Below, piece by piece: positions 1 to 10,769 of a stretch of 64,000 bases of DNA (positions are counted from its first letter, which is position 1; each line of letters starts with the position of its first letter). The position numbers and the translations under genes are program-made. The stretch is taken from positions 24,982,160-25,046,159 of the forward strand of contig NC_019862.2 of assembly GCF_002234675.1 (NCBI RefSeq). Reading direction: 5' to 3'. Origin of the DNA: Oryzias latipes. Its lineage: Eukaryota; Chordata; Actinopteri; Beloniformes; Adrianichthyidae. The notes under the pieces were generated by a model. The model was not told the origin of the DNA, did not search any database, and saw nothing but the letters and a program-made list of their open reading frames with translations.

Positions 1-229
1 AACGTGAGAGAGAGGGAGTCACAGTTCAAAACTGTTATACCGTCAATGCTGCTGAGGGTAAAAGAAGAATGAAACAGGTGCCAAGTCTGCAAACCATCTG
101 ATGATGTTATTACAAGCACGGCATGTGCCAAATGTAGATTCATTTGCACAAAGCCCCTCATGTGCTGCTTACATACTGAGCCCACAGATTCCATCTGTTT
201 TTAAATAAAAGCACAAGTACCAAATGGTG
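1..229. other. No gene seen
   Basis: AT-rich sequence without a recognisable exon or repeat. The last 13 bases (217-229) are the left target-site duplication of the SINE that follows. Confidence 0.6.
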
Positions 230-556
230 GAAGCAGCTGGATTGCTATGTTAGCTGCTCGTAGGACTAGTGCATTGGAAACCAGGGTTCGATTCCGAGGG
301 GGCGCGATGAGTTTCATCCAGTGTGGATCTTTAGGCAAGACCTTTCATACTAAAACCTGACTGTGTAGCCACAAGGGGGCCCAGGTCTGGATCCCCCTGT
401 GCCGGTCCCCAGCCCAGATTAAATACAGGGTTGTGTCGGGAAGGGCATCCGGGTAAAACTCTCTGCCAAACCACCTGAATCAGCCAAAGCTGATTTACTG
501 TGGCGAGTCTGGCAACCCCTGATGAGATATGCCAAAAGGTGAACAACGTTTACGAT
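230..556 (+). mobile_element. tRNA-derived SINE, longer subfamily, with target-site duplication
   Basis: A tRNA-like head has a B-box GGTTCGATTCC at about 285-295. The body ends in GGGAAGGGCATCCGGGTAAA and GCGAGTCTGGCAACCCCTGATG, the same 3' module as the SINEs at 1535 and 39188. The 13-base duplication GTACCAAATGGTG flanks it exactly at 217-229 and 557-569, which defines the insertion. The 3' module resembles tails mobilised by RTE-type LINEs; that link is from memory and not tested here. Confidence 0.8.
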
Positions 557-569
557 GTACCAAATGGTG

Positions 570-1516
570 CAGTTCCTAAAAGGACCACTACAGACTGGTT
601 TTGAAGTAGAATCCTTTCATAAAATCCCTTTCATTTCAAAAAGTCAGACTTTACCCCCCCAAAAAAATAAAAAATAAACATTGTAAACAGTGATGTAAAT
701 ACCACATTCAATACCTATTGCTCTACTTTCTACTTAAGACAACTTTGGGTGTGGGGATTATTTTTAATCAGCTTTTGTGATTTAATAAAGCCTAATTTTT
801 TAATTCTTAATATTGATTTATTTGTTTATTTTTCCGCCCAATATGTAGAGGCGACTTTTCTATGGAAGACTAAGGAACGGATGTGTACAGTTTCATTATA
901 AAACTATTTTATAAATATGCTGCAGTCCATTCTGGAGTTTTGCATGAAAGTGAAAAAAAAAATGTTTTTTTGTATTGTGTAAGTTCATAAACTTAATTGA
1001 CAAAGTGCGGGAAAAGGTGACTGCAGAGAAACGGCAGCAAGAAAGTGGCATGAAACTTACAAAAAAGCTGGTCAACAAAAAAATTTACCCCAAGCTCTCC
1101 TCTTCTGCTTAATCCCGAGCGCAGGTGCGTAGGTGCTTATCACATTTTTCACCCCGAATTAACATATCAATAAGGTGAAATAGACAAAACTACCAGATAA
1201 ATTGGAAAATGAACTAAGAAGCTCTCTTTTGCCTCCTACACAATCAAAACATTTTCTAGGATATTGTTAGGTTGGGTAGATTCCAGTCAAATACCCGACC
1301 TCCTTCAAATTTTTTGTTTAATATTCAGAATCCTGTTGATAATGTCAGAGATCCACTGTGTATTTGCCAATGGTAAATGTAAACATGAACCATGTTCAAA
1401 TCCACCTGTTTCCATTTTCAAGTATTACCGGTTCCAAACAGCATCTAACTCCACAACACAATGACTTGTGCGATGTGGGGGATCTGTTCGGTTTGCTTGT
1501 TCTATTTTGCTTTTTT
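570..1516. other. No gene seen
   Basis: AT-rich sequence with homopolymer runs. The short open frames have no recognisable domain or coding composition. Confidence 0.6.
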
Positions 1517-1534
1517 AATGAAGTATTTCTATTT

Positions 1535-1757
1535 TAGGGAGCCGGTTTAGCTCGTGCTGGTTTGCGGCGCCTTCCGTCCGTGAACCCAGGGTTCGACTCC
1601 GGGCTGCTCCCTGTTCCCTTCTCTACTTCTGTGCTGGTCCCAAGCCCGGTTGCTTTGAGAGGGTTGCGTCAGGAAGGGCATCCGGCGTAAAACATTGCCA
1701 AGTTTACCATGCGACTCGTTCGCTGTGGCGACCCCTGATGGGAAAAGCCGAAAGGGA
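1535..1757 (+). mobile_element. tRNA-derived SINE (GGAGCCGG type)
   Basis: The tRNA-like head GGAGCCGGTTTAGCTCGTGC carries a B-box-like GGGTTCGACTCC at about 1590, followed by AAGGGCATCCGGCGTAAAA and GGCGACCCCTGATGGG. The 18-base duplication AATGAAGTATTTCTATTT lies at 1517-1534 and 1758-1775. It is nearly identical to the copy at 39188-39414. Confidence 0.88.
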
Positions 1758-1780
1758 AATGAAGTATTTCTATTTGTTTC

Positions 1781-2093
1781 GGATCCCATGACCTGACTTT
1801 TTTTTATTCGTTCCCACGAAATAAGAATTCTTGTGATAAGTCATTCATAAACACGGTGTGAGCAATACTTGGACTTACAGCAGATACCTTCACATTTCTG
1901 TCTGTGTGTATCTAGAAATATAGAAATATGAAAGGATCTACTGAAAATCCAAGTATTGCTAATATCCATGTTTATGAATGACTTATCACGTTAATTTTTA
2001 TTTGTTGGGAAAAAATTACTACTGCATGGGAACGAATTATTATTTTGTTGGAACAAATTTATTATTTTTTACCTATGTCAGGTCACGGGCTCC
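1781..2093. mobile_element. Foldback MITE, GTGACCTGAC termini
   Basis: The left end GGATCCCATGACCTGAC is answered by GTCAGGTCACGGGCTCC at the right end. An inner inverted repeat pairs about 1838-1878 with 1951-1992; its arms share GTGATAAGTCATTCATAAAC and GCAATACTTGGA. No coding sequence is visible. It begins 5 bases after the right duplication of the preceding SINE. Confidence 0.75.
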
Positions 2094-2890
2094 GTAGTTT
2101 GTAAATCAGTAGAGCTACTTACCTACAAAGTGTCTGGGTCAAAAGGCATACAATTTCTGCACTAAATTCCACTAAATGACAAAGTGTACAGATTTTCCAC
2201 ACTAGGTGAAAACCTTAAATGAGGAAAAGCCAATGTCATAAAGAAAAAAAAATAGTACTTTGGTCAACACAAAACTGAAATGGGCTAAATTGACCCATTT
2301 GAAACTAACATAATACAATGGTTAAATAAATGTAACTTTCAATACAATTCCACATGACTCATTTATCTTAAGTTTACGTTAGTGGGTCAAATTTACCCTA
2401 AAAAAAAGAAGAGTTTCTAGATCATTTATCTGCAACGCTTCAGAAAAATAACTTTTAAAATGGAAAAAATCAATTTAATGTAAGAAATATTTGTTTTAAA
2501 TTTTTTGTTTTTATGACAAATCTGTATCCTTATTAATTTATGATCTGTGAGAGGTAAAAAACAGTTTTATGAACTTTACTTACATTTTTAGTAAAAACAA
2601 ATTTGTGAGATATTATCAATGTGTATTGCTATTTTTGTTTCAGACAATCAGAAAAAACACGTCTTGATCGATATTGACCCCAAAGCACCATCGCTGTTAC
2701 TTAGATGTAAACATAACCAGAAGAATCAAATTTCCAGTCATACATCAGGATGAGACTACACTCCAAAAATGTGTTGAATGTATATTTGTTGAATGGCAAA
2801 ACTAACTTAACATTAAATATTTGCACACACACATATAAAATCTCATGGTTTACATTTCTTTGCCTTAGTTTTTGGCTTCCATTTTGTTTC
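2094..2890. other. No gene seen
   Basis: AT-rich sequence with scattered GGGTCAAATTTACCC-like words but no supported feature. Confidence 0.55.
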
Positions 2891-3250
2891 TGTCATGTTT
2901 AAACAGATGTTTGAGTTCCTGTTTTATTTTGAAGGTTTCCTACTTGTCTTTGGTTTTGAGTTATACTTCCCTTGTCCCAATCTCTCCTCATCGTTTTCAC
3001 CTGTGTCTTGTCAGTCCTGTTTGTATTTAAGTCTTGTCTCTGCCTTCCTCTGTGCTGGTCCATACAGTCATTTCCCTGTCCGTCTTCTGTCCCGTTTGCC
3101 TTTTTTACCTGGTTAACCCACAGTGAGTTTTGTTTAGTTTCATTACTTGGTAGTGTTTTCTTTTATGTTAATAAACCCCTGGTCTTGAACCGTGTGCCTC
3201 CCGTCTCTGCATTTTGGGTCCTTCATGCTCGTCAAGTCTCGTACCTGACA
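2891..3250 (+). mobile_element. Possible decayed solo LTR
   Basis: The block starts TGTCATG and ends CCTGACA. It is pyrimidine-rich, with short tracts typical of teleost LTRs and an AATAAA at 3170-3175, 75 bases before the end. No matching target duplication is seen (flanks GTTTC and TAAAG), and no primer-binding site or retroviral gene is adjacent. Open frames inside it are low-complexity Phe/Leu/Ser translations. Confidence 0.4.
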
Positions 3251-4052
3251 TAAAGTGTGGTTAAAAGAACCCAAAGTAAATGTGTTTGTAACCAACTGCT
3301 CAGTCAGGTGCAGAAGTTTTAACATTGTCAGTAAGGCAGCTGTTCACTATTGTAGGAATCTAAAAGTTTAGGTTTGGTCTTCTGCTCAGTGATGGAGTTG
3401 GAAAACCATGAAGAACCATCATGCATGAGATGCATGATGACACCTCCCTGTTGTTTGGTGAAAAGACAGGAAGAATTGTGTCATCGGCATAAAAAGCATA
3501 GTAAGAAAAATTGTGAGAAAGCTCAGGATGACAACTCAGTGAAAAAAATGTAATTAAAAGCTTGAATGATGAAGACAAGAGCAGACAGCAGCAGCCGAGG
3601 GCGCACCAACACAGCAGAGTCCCCTAACAACTGAGAACAAAATAGAAAAAAGGGTGAATGTTTTCTGTGAATACAAGGGGGGGGGTACTAAAGAGAAATT
3701 AGCCTAAATTAGGAACTTGTGGATTTGCATTTGCTTTGATGTGTTTGGCTGACATGTGACGGCTGCTGACACAGAAGGTAAACAAATGGTTGATCAGAGC
3801 AGAGAGGTAACTTGACAATGTCTCTCAGTCTCTGTGTGTCCAGGAAGTGGCGAAAGTAGGTGCCTGCTGCAGTGCCGGAAGAGAAAAAGAACCTGTGGAC
3901 CAAAACGGGTATGGAGTGCATCTTGGAATAGTTCATCTTACACTTTGTGGGGATGTTTTTTTTGGAGGGAGAGGAAGAAAGGGATGCAATCCAAGATAAT
4001 CATAATAATCCAAAAGGTAATCTGTGGTTATTTTAAAAAGATGATTGCTGTC
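3251..4052. other. No gene seen
   Basis: Ordinary intergenic-looking sequence with a G run near 3677. Short open frames lack recognisable domains. Confidence 0.55.
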
Positions 4053-4271
4053 AACCCTTGTGCTATCTTATGGGGTCCAGATGACCCACCCTTACATTGA
4101 CGTCTTATCCCTACCATGACAAAGGTGGATAAAGGTGAAGAGGATTTCATGTAATCCATGGACACCAGTGAAGATCACAAATCATTGAAGAAAAAAGGTT
4201 CAGAGCACTGTCTTGTGGGGTCTAGATGACCCCACTCCCAATAATAAAGTGCCTTGGATAACACAAGGGTT
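4053..4271. mobile_element. MITE, AACCCTTGTG termini (copy 1)
   Basis: The termini AACCCTTGTGCTATCTTA and CACAAGGGTT form an inverted repeat. A second inner pair uses GGGGTCTAGATGACCCC-like words. The interior matches copies at 36676-37608 and 49653 on, including ATCCATGGACACCAGTGAAG. This is the uninterrupted reference copy (219 bp). Confidence 0.85.
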
Positions 4272-5679
4272 ACACCATTTGGTGCCACACTGGGACAATA
4301 CAGGACTTCACCATGTGGGGGAGGCAAAGACCTTCATGCAGGGAAGCCGTTCAGAGAACGCTCAGCAGGGGTCACTGTGGATTTAAACATCCCTTCAGCC
4401 ACATCTGTTTACAGGGGGTGTTTTGGCCCCACCCCTCTTATTTCACAAACATGCAGTGTTTTGGACCGAGGTTCACTCTGGGCTTAGCTCTGCATTCTAT
4501 TTTCAACCCCACCCTCGACAGATCTTAATGGACTTAGTGACTCCACTCCAACCCCCCCATGCACACCCACAGACACACACCCACCCACACACATGAACAC
4601 TGCTCTGTGGTTTGCTACTTTGTCAGTATGTGGAGCTGGGGAGGAAAAAAAAGACTGGGAGGAACTGATCCATCTGAGAGGAATGTAGGTCAGCCTTGAT
4701 AAGAGACTGAAGGAGTAAAATGAAGAAAGACAAACATGACAAAGGGTCTGCACCCCCCCCCCCCTCACACACACAAGTAAACACACAAATACACATGCTC
4801 TTTAAAGAGAAATGATGTAAATATACGGTATGCCAAGTAGGTGGAGAGAAATTTGAGGGAGGCAGAACCCTGGTTCTGTGTGTGTATGTGTTTGCAGTGT
4901 GTGTTGGGGGGTGGTTATGGCAAGTGTTGCATCAGAAGCCATCGTATTGCAGCTGAAAGCTCTGTTCAGGCCTGTTGGCATGGCAACCACTGAGTCAGAC
5001 TGGGATGATTAAAAGGGTGCATGTGTGTGTGTGTCCCTTTGTGTAACTGCATGTGGTTCTACCTGTGTGCAAATGGGTGAATCTTTTTCCACATTTTTAT
5101 TCTTTATAAATACAGATCTTTGTGATACCTTTTTTTGGTCACGGGTTGCTCACAGCAGGCATCAGAATGGTTGAGAGTCATAGCCTCTGCATACACGCCT
5201 GTAGGACTGTTAGAGCAGAGGAGCACAGAGTCTGACAGAATAAACGATTTGTGACTTTAAAAGAAAGTGTAACCACACAAAAGCCTTTCTGGCTAAGACA
5301 CCTCATCAGCTCACCACTCGTATCTGACGGGTTTAGCAGGACGTTTTAATGTGTTGTGCGCCTGCAGGATTAAACTGCACGACAACTGTTAACAAGTTCT
5401 CTTCCAGGTTGTTGCTCTACTATTACTTTTTATATTCTGCGGCATAAAATCATGTCATCGTGCTTTTTTCTTCACAGAAAATTTGTTTTTGTGTCACAAA
5501 AGGTAGGTGAATTATTGAAGACTGACTTGATTAAAAATAACCCAGTATTTATGATAAAGTGTGGTTTTACATTCGTGAGTTCTTAGTTACAAAACAAACT
5601 GAGGATTTATTTTTGTGAGAGGTCAAAAAAAGAGGTCAAAATGATGGGTGGAAATGGAATGGCAAACTGTCCAAGGTGT
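4272..5679. other. No gene seen; low-complexity patches
   Basis: CA/GT-rich microsatellites near 4560-4590, 4755-4790 and 4880-4910 sit in otherwise unrecognised sequence. The minus-strand open frame at 4484-4786 is a translation of the CA/C-rich tract. Confidence 0.55.
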
Positions 5680-5931
5680 ATAGGACGGCTGTAGAGCAGA
5701 GATAGAGTGGTCGACCTAAGGTCGAACGATCGCAGGTTTGGTTCCCACCCTTCCTGCCCGTGTTTCGAAGTGTTCTTGGGGAAGACACTGAACTCCACAT
5801 TGCCCCTGGTGGATGTAGGTTGGCACCAGTATTCAGCAGTGGACCCACATGGGTGAATGGGACTGTGACTGTAAAGTGCTTTGGGCCTTCAAGGAAGGTG
5901 TGCTTTACGAGTGTATGCCATTTATCATTTT
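5680..5931 (+). mobile_element. tRNA-like SINE, GCCATTTATCATTTT tail (copy 1)
   Basis: The 5' part has an A-box-like GTAGAGCAGAGATAG and a B-box-like GGTTTGGTTCCC. The 3' part reads GGGTGAATGGGACTGTGACTG and AAAGTGCTTTGGGCCTTCAAGG. It shares order and 3' end with 37672-37954. Confidence 0.7.
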
Positions 5932-6040
5932 ACTCCACCATCACCAACAGTAACTGGGATGGCTCCAGCAACCTTGTGAGCCTGAACAGGAAAAAATGGA
6001 TGGATGGATGGATGGATGGGTGGATGGATGGGGAAAAAAA
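5932..6040 (+). mobile_element. 3' end of (TGGA)n SINE family
   Basis: AACTGGGATGGCTCCAGCAACC then GTGAGCCTGAACAGG leads into a (GGAT)n tract at about 5996-6031. The same end occurs at 12720-12842 and 19870-19944. It directly follows the preceding SINE. Confidence 0.7.
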
Positions 6041-7030
6041 ATGTAAATTGAAATCAACTTAAATCCTTTCCAGTCACAGTTAAAGCAACTGGAGAGCTCA
6101 CAGACTGATACAAGTGTAAAAGGAATTATCAACATCAACTGCTGCCATTATTCCTTTGCAGTGATGAATTCATTTTTCTGAAAACAAGCTGCACAGAAAA
6201 GCACAAAAAAAACATTTTTTTATTGTTTCATAGGATTTTTTACTCTAACTTTATTGATTTACAAGCATTCATCTCACTTTGTGGCTTCCACACTTAGGCA
6301 TCTGCATGAGCCGTGCGGGAGGGTGTGAGGGTTTGCTTCCATTTTTTTTTTTTTCTTCTGTTGATCCTCTTATCAATCTTCACGCTGCAGGGTGCAGCTT
6401 TACATCAACATTTGTCAGGAGTGCATGCACTGATGTCGCTGTGAGAGAGGAAAGTGTCAGCTGCTCCGCCGTGTGCTGTCTGAAGACTCAACACCTGCTC
6501 ACCTGAAGAAGACAGAGGCCCTCAGTCTTTAGAGAGAATCTGTAAACATGCAGCCCAACATCTCTAAAGCATCAATACAGCTTGCCTGTACACGTGTATA
6601 TACATGGTGAGAGTGTATGTGCACATGCAGAGCTCACTGTACATTTGTTGCAGTTTCAAAAGCATGTTGTGCATATATGTCCAAAAACAAGGTATTGTAG
6701 GTCAGTAAAAACAAATACTGTGAATTTAAAGCTGACTTCTCCAGAAAAGCTGAATCTGTGCTGCCAACAAACAAAAACACACACAAAAATTGCAAAGTCT
6801 CATGAGACCTTATGACTGCTGATTTGACCCCATTTAACATTCACTCTGGATTTCACCTCTTTTTGTAAATTCACATAAAATCATGGATTTCATGCTAAGT
6901 TTCGGAGTCGATGGATTCTGACAGCTAAAGAAAACTGAATGTTTTTTTAAACAAAAAAGCAAAGCACGTGTTTTACGGAAATAAAAGGTACACACATTTA
7001 GATGTCAATGTGGGGGTGAGCCTGCTGTTC
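6041..7030. other. No gene seen
   Basis: AT-rich sequence with a T run near 6340. No exon or repeat is recognised. Confidence 0.55.
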
Positions 7031-7300
7031 CAGAGTTATAAAGAAAATATCCCATCCTTTCTCTGAGCCGGTTGCTATGGGAATGCTGCAGGGAGCTCCT
7101 CATTCTCCCACCAATGGGCTTCAGAGATTGTTACCCCGGGAAACCTGGCTTGTTGCCTAGGAGACCAAAGGCTGTGTGCTCCAGCAAAGACGAAGAGCTG
7201 CTTCTGTTTGGCTCGAGCGCTCAACAGTGAACAGAAGAAAAGCTCCAAATAAATCTAGGAGGCTCTCTGGGAGAAGAGGAATATGGGACTTGAAACTGAA
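7031..7300. promoter_or_regulatory. Candidate cis-regulatory element: two X-box-like sites and a CCAAT box
   Basis: Two imperfect RFX X-box-like sites, GTTGCTATGGGAAT (7071-7084) and GTTGCCTAGGAGAC (7152-7165), bracket a CCAAT box (7111-7115). The block is more GC-rich than its surroundings and is followed by AGAGCTGCTTCTGTTTGGCTC. RFX factors bind palindromes near GTTGCCATGGCAAC. No open reading frame follows within reach, so neither orientation nor target can be assigned. Confidence 0.35.
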
Positions 7301-9129
7301 TATCAGCTTATCAAATAAGGTTTTATGATCCCCATGGAACTGTTTTTTTTTTTACTGAAAAAACGACAGGAAAAACTAACAAAGGAATTGTTCCTAATGT
7401 TAAGAGTTTTTTTACTGTGGCACTGCTTCCTTAAATTGTAGCTTCGCTGCTTGGCTATGACCATCAATAAACAAATAAGAAGAAACAAACCAGCTTCTTA
7501 GATTTTCAGGTTTAAAATGTTCAACACTGGTGCAGGCGGAGGGCCAAAACATACGCCTCAGCATGAAGCAAAAATATGGTTAAAAAAATTTCAATTCTAG
7601 TCAAACGGTTTCATCATTGAATCTACCTTGTAGAATCACTGAGGATGCTCTTTATGGAAGCTCCATACTCGACATACCAAATGGTTTGCCAGTTTATTGT
7701 ACTAATTTAAGTTTTTTTGGTGCATGATATACAGAACAATTCAGTCAAAGGCTAAATAGAGACGGTGAGGGAAGGTGGTGATAACTGAGTAACTGTTGGC
7801 TCAAGAAATACAATTTAGAACAATATAGTCGGAAAACAAAGCCCAAGGGAAAGAGAAGAATGGAAAAAGAAGCAAGTAAATGAAGCAGGGAGAGGAAAAT
7901 GCTGACTGGAAATAAGGACATGAAGCTATGGGGAAATGAGGCAGGAAGGAAATAAACCTTGAAAAACAGCAATAGCCAATGCTACTGAATAAAACTGGAA
8001 TACAACAAATATTTTTCAGATGACCCTGAACGTGTTGAAAACTTTAAAAAGGACTTCAAAAGACAAAACACAAAGCGGGACCACAGACGATACATTTTTA
8101 AAGCAATTTATTACTTTATTTAGGTGTTTTAGTCGCCACCAATTTTCCTTATTTATAATGGACATTTTCAGTCTTGGATGTTATTTCCAGTTTTTCTTTC
8201 TGCACAGACACCAATCCAAGTAAAGCTGGAAAGTAAATACAGAATTAAGGTCAATCTCTGCAAGTGAAACACTGATCAAAATGTTTATGTTTATTCAGTG
8301 AGCTCAGTCCAATAGTCATCTGCTGAACCACTTTCTCTGAGGCCTGTTAAATGTAGTGAAACACACAGGTATATTCATTGACAAGTGATATTCGGATACT
8401 GATCACAGTCATCTTCTGCTGTCTTCATTTCACTAAAAGTCATTCACTTCTACCTAAAATCTGTGCTTGTATTATATTTGCTACATTCAGTTCTGAAATC
8501 CCTATCTCATTAGCATGATCAAAACTTTCCTTTAAAATCCATTGTATTTAACTTGGCCCGTGTGTTCTGTCCTGTAGTTCATTGTCATCATCATTCCACT
8601 AGGGGCAGTAGAAGAGTTTTTGTATGGGGTAGTAGACGGGCTTTTCTTGGTCATTTCAAAGTGGCTGCTTCCATGAAATCTCATTAACACTTTTGGCAAG
8701 AAAAGTTTTTCTACTTTTTTTGTCATATTAATTCATCTATTATTAATCATTTTTAATGACTACTTGTTGGATTGAAAGAATGCCCAGAGTGACTTGCTAA
8801 ATGATTGCATTGGCAGATGTGTGCAAATAAAAAAAGGCTGCTCTAACTGAAAGTAGATGAGTCCAGTCAAACTCAACTTACCAGAATGTTCTGAGAGAGT
8901 ATCCATCCTTTGTAAAGACAAGAAAGAACTGCTCTGATAGTGACTGAAGTGTGTTAAAGTTACTGAGATGAGGAGCTCATGTTGTTAAGCTGAGTTTTTT
9001 TGAAGGGTTAGGGTCATGTGAGCTACATGCAGCCAACAAAAATATGTGGTGGTTTTGAAATGCGTGGTTTACTTTCTTCTCCAGTGAAAAGCATGGCCAG
9101 TGCACATATTAAAAACAGTTGTTTTCTTG
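7301..9129. other. No gene seen
   Basis: AT-rich, unrecognised sequence. The open frames (for example 8020-8223 and 8532-8726) show no domain and no coding-like composition. Confidence 0.55.
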
Positions 9130-9450
9130 TACTGCTACCTTCACAACGGGCATGTGCTTTTTGCATATATGGTGTTCACACAGGACAGTTGCTACTCGAT
9201 ACTACCTCATGTGCCTTCCATTGGAAGAGGCTTGGTGCGACATGTCAAAGCTGTACAAAACCCGCTCCAGCTTTATTCCAACAAATGGCTTTGTGTTTTG
9301 CATGTAAAACCCCAAAACGATCGTGAGAACTTGTGTAGCCACACTTGAACACAAAGTTTTCAATGCAGTTCCCGAAACGCAGATATACGTGCGTTTACAT
9401 AGACTTTTCTTCAAAAGTGGTCACTTCAAGGCCGGTGTGAATAGCTTAAG
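9130..9450. mobile_element. MITE, AGCTACGTTCACAC family (copy A, internally deleted)
   Basis: The left end GCTACCTTCACAACGGGCAT and the right end CCGGTGTGAATAGC are imperfect inverted repeats. Inner words CAGTTGCTACTCGATACT and GAAACGCAGATATACGTGCG recur in the other copies at 17937, 19988, 40504 and 47396. It is about 320 bp against 540-560 bp for the fuller copies, and it lacks the AAGACTTGGTGTCATA core. Confidence 0.75.
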
Positions 9451-10262
9451 AAATTTTATGCAGGGCCCAACCGATTTCTGTCCCTTTTCAATGCATTTCA
9501 GCGCAGCCAAATAAAAGTGATCCATCCTAAAATCTCTTTATAGGACCGGTGTTCACTTTTTACTTTTATTTGTTTCGCCCCTCATGTACCCAGGAAAAAG
9601 AAAAATAACAATGCATTGCCCCATATGGGTAATGTGCATCTAAGAAACATTTTTGAAAACACAACAAAACAAATAAAGTCTGCATTAACAAGACTTTTTT
9701 TAAAAACTTACTTAAATTTCCAGTGAGTAAATACATTTATGGGTCATTAAAATTTGATGACAAGGGGTCACGTGAAATACTCAATGCCGTTGAGTTCAGT
9801 TGACCGGAAAGAAAATCATGTTAATATTAATATATGACCAAACACAAGCTTTAGTGAGAACTGGACAGGAAAGTGAGACACTGAAGCTCACAAGCAGAGA
9901 TATTAGACTTTGTCAGGTTGAGTTCACAGCTGTCCTCTGTTCCTTTGGCTCCCACCCGATGATAAATGTTGAAGAGCTCAGTACAGCTGAGATTGCTGCA
10001 GAGAAAGAAGCAGAAAGGAGCAGAAAGCATTCTTCTGTAAGAACTAAAGGGGAAGGAAATGTTTCAAAGTCAAGATGAATGTTTGTGGCCAATAGTATGT
10101 AGAAAAGATGTTCTGTTAATCTGTTTTACAGGGTTTACGTTGGGGTTAACACTTTGTGTTTTGATTGGGTAAGACCTCTGCCAGTGACTAAATCACAAAA
10201 ACCTCTACATTAAATCAAGTATCTGAATTGTGTAGCTATTTATAGTTCATTTTGGCTAAACA
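9451..10262. other. No gene seen
   Basis: AT-rich sequence. A 92-codon frame at 9800-10078 (+) is Glu/Lys-rich but matches nothing I recognise and is not annotated as a gene. Confidence 0.5.
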
Positions 10263-10760
10263 AAGAAACAGAGCTGCACAAAAACATAGACCTGAAACAG
10301 AACAAAGAGCTGGAATCAAAGAAATGGTGCTGCATTATAAACACACAACTGCACCAAGAAACACTGCCGCAAGCACGTCACTGTAGAAATTCAGAGCTGC
10401 ACAAAGACATGGAGCATCACAAAGATACCGAGCTGCACAAAGACATGGAGCATCACAGAGATACAGAGCTGCACAAAAACACATCTGTACCTAAACATCG
10501 AGTTTCACAAAGAATTAAGCTGCACAGAAACATCTGTACAAAGATGCTAAACTTCAAAAACACACACCTGCATTAAATTATAGAGCTGCACAAAGCCACA
10601 GAATTGCACACAGAATAGGTGCACACAAGGACACAAATGGTTGTTGAGGACTAAAGGAAGCACAAACATAGAGAGGTGTCTGGGGATAGAGATTGTTGAG
10701 CACAAAGAACTGCATGAGAACACAGCTGCATGAGGACACAGAACTGTACTTGGACACAGA
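10263..10760 (+). repeat. Degenerate 16-18 bp minisatellite (GAGCTGCACAAAGACAT-like)
   Basis: The word GAGCTGCACAAAGACAT and variants (AGCTGCACAAAAACA, AACTGCATGAGAACA, AGCTGCATGAGGACA) recur through about 500 bases. The best units lie around 10400-10480, where a two-unit block (GAGCTGCACAAAGACATGG then AGCATCACA) is repeated. Units vary in length, so no open frame persists. The array ends close to the LINE fragment that follows. Confidence 0.75.
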
Positions 10761-10769
10761 GCTTTTATC

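Noticed and set aside
4484..4786. 100-codon Val/Gly/Cys-rich minus frame
   Set aside because: Translation of CA and C-rich low-complexity DNA.
10141..10260. Possible tRNA or small RNA gene
   Set aside because: No cloverleaf or paired A/B boxes outside the SINE heads.
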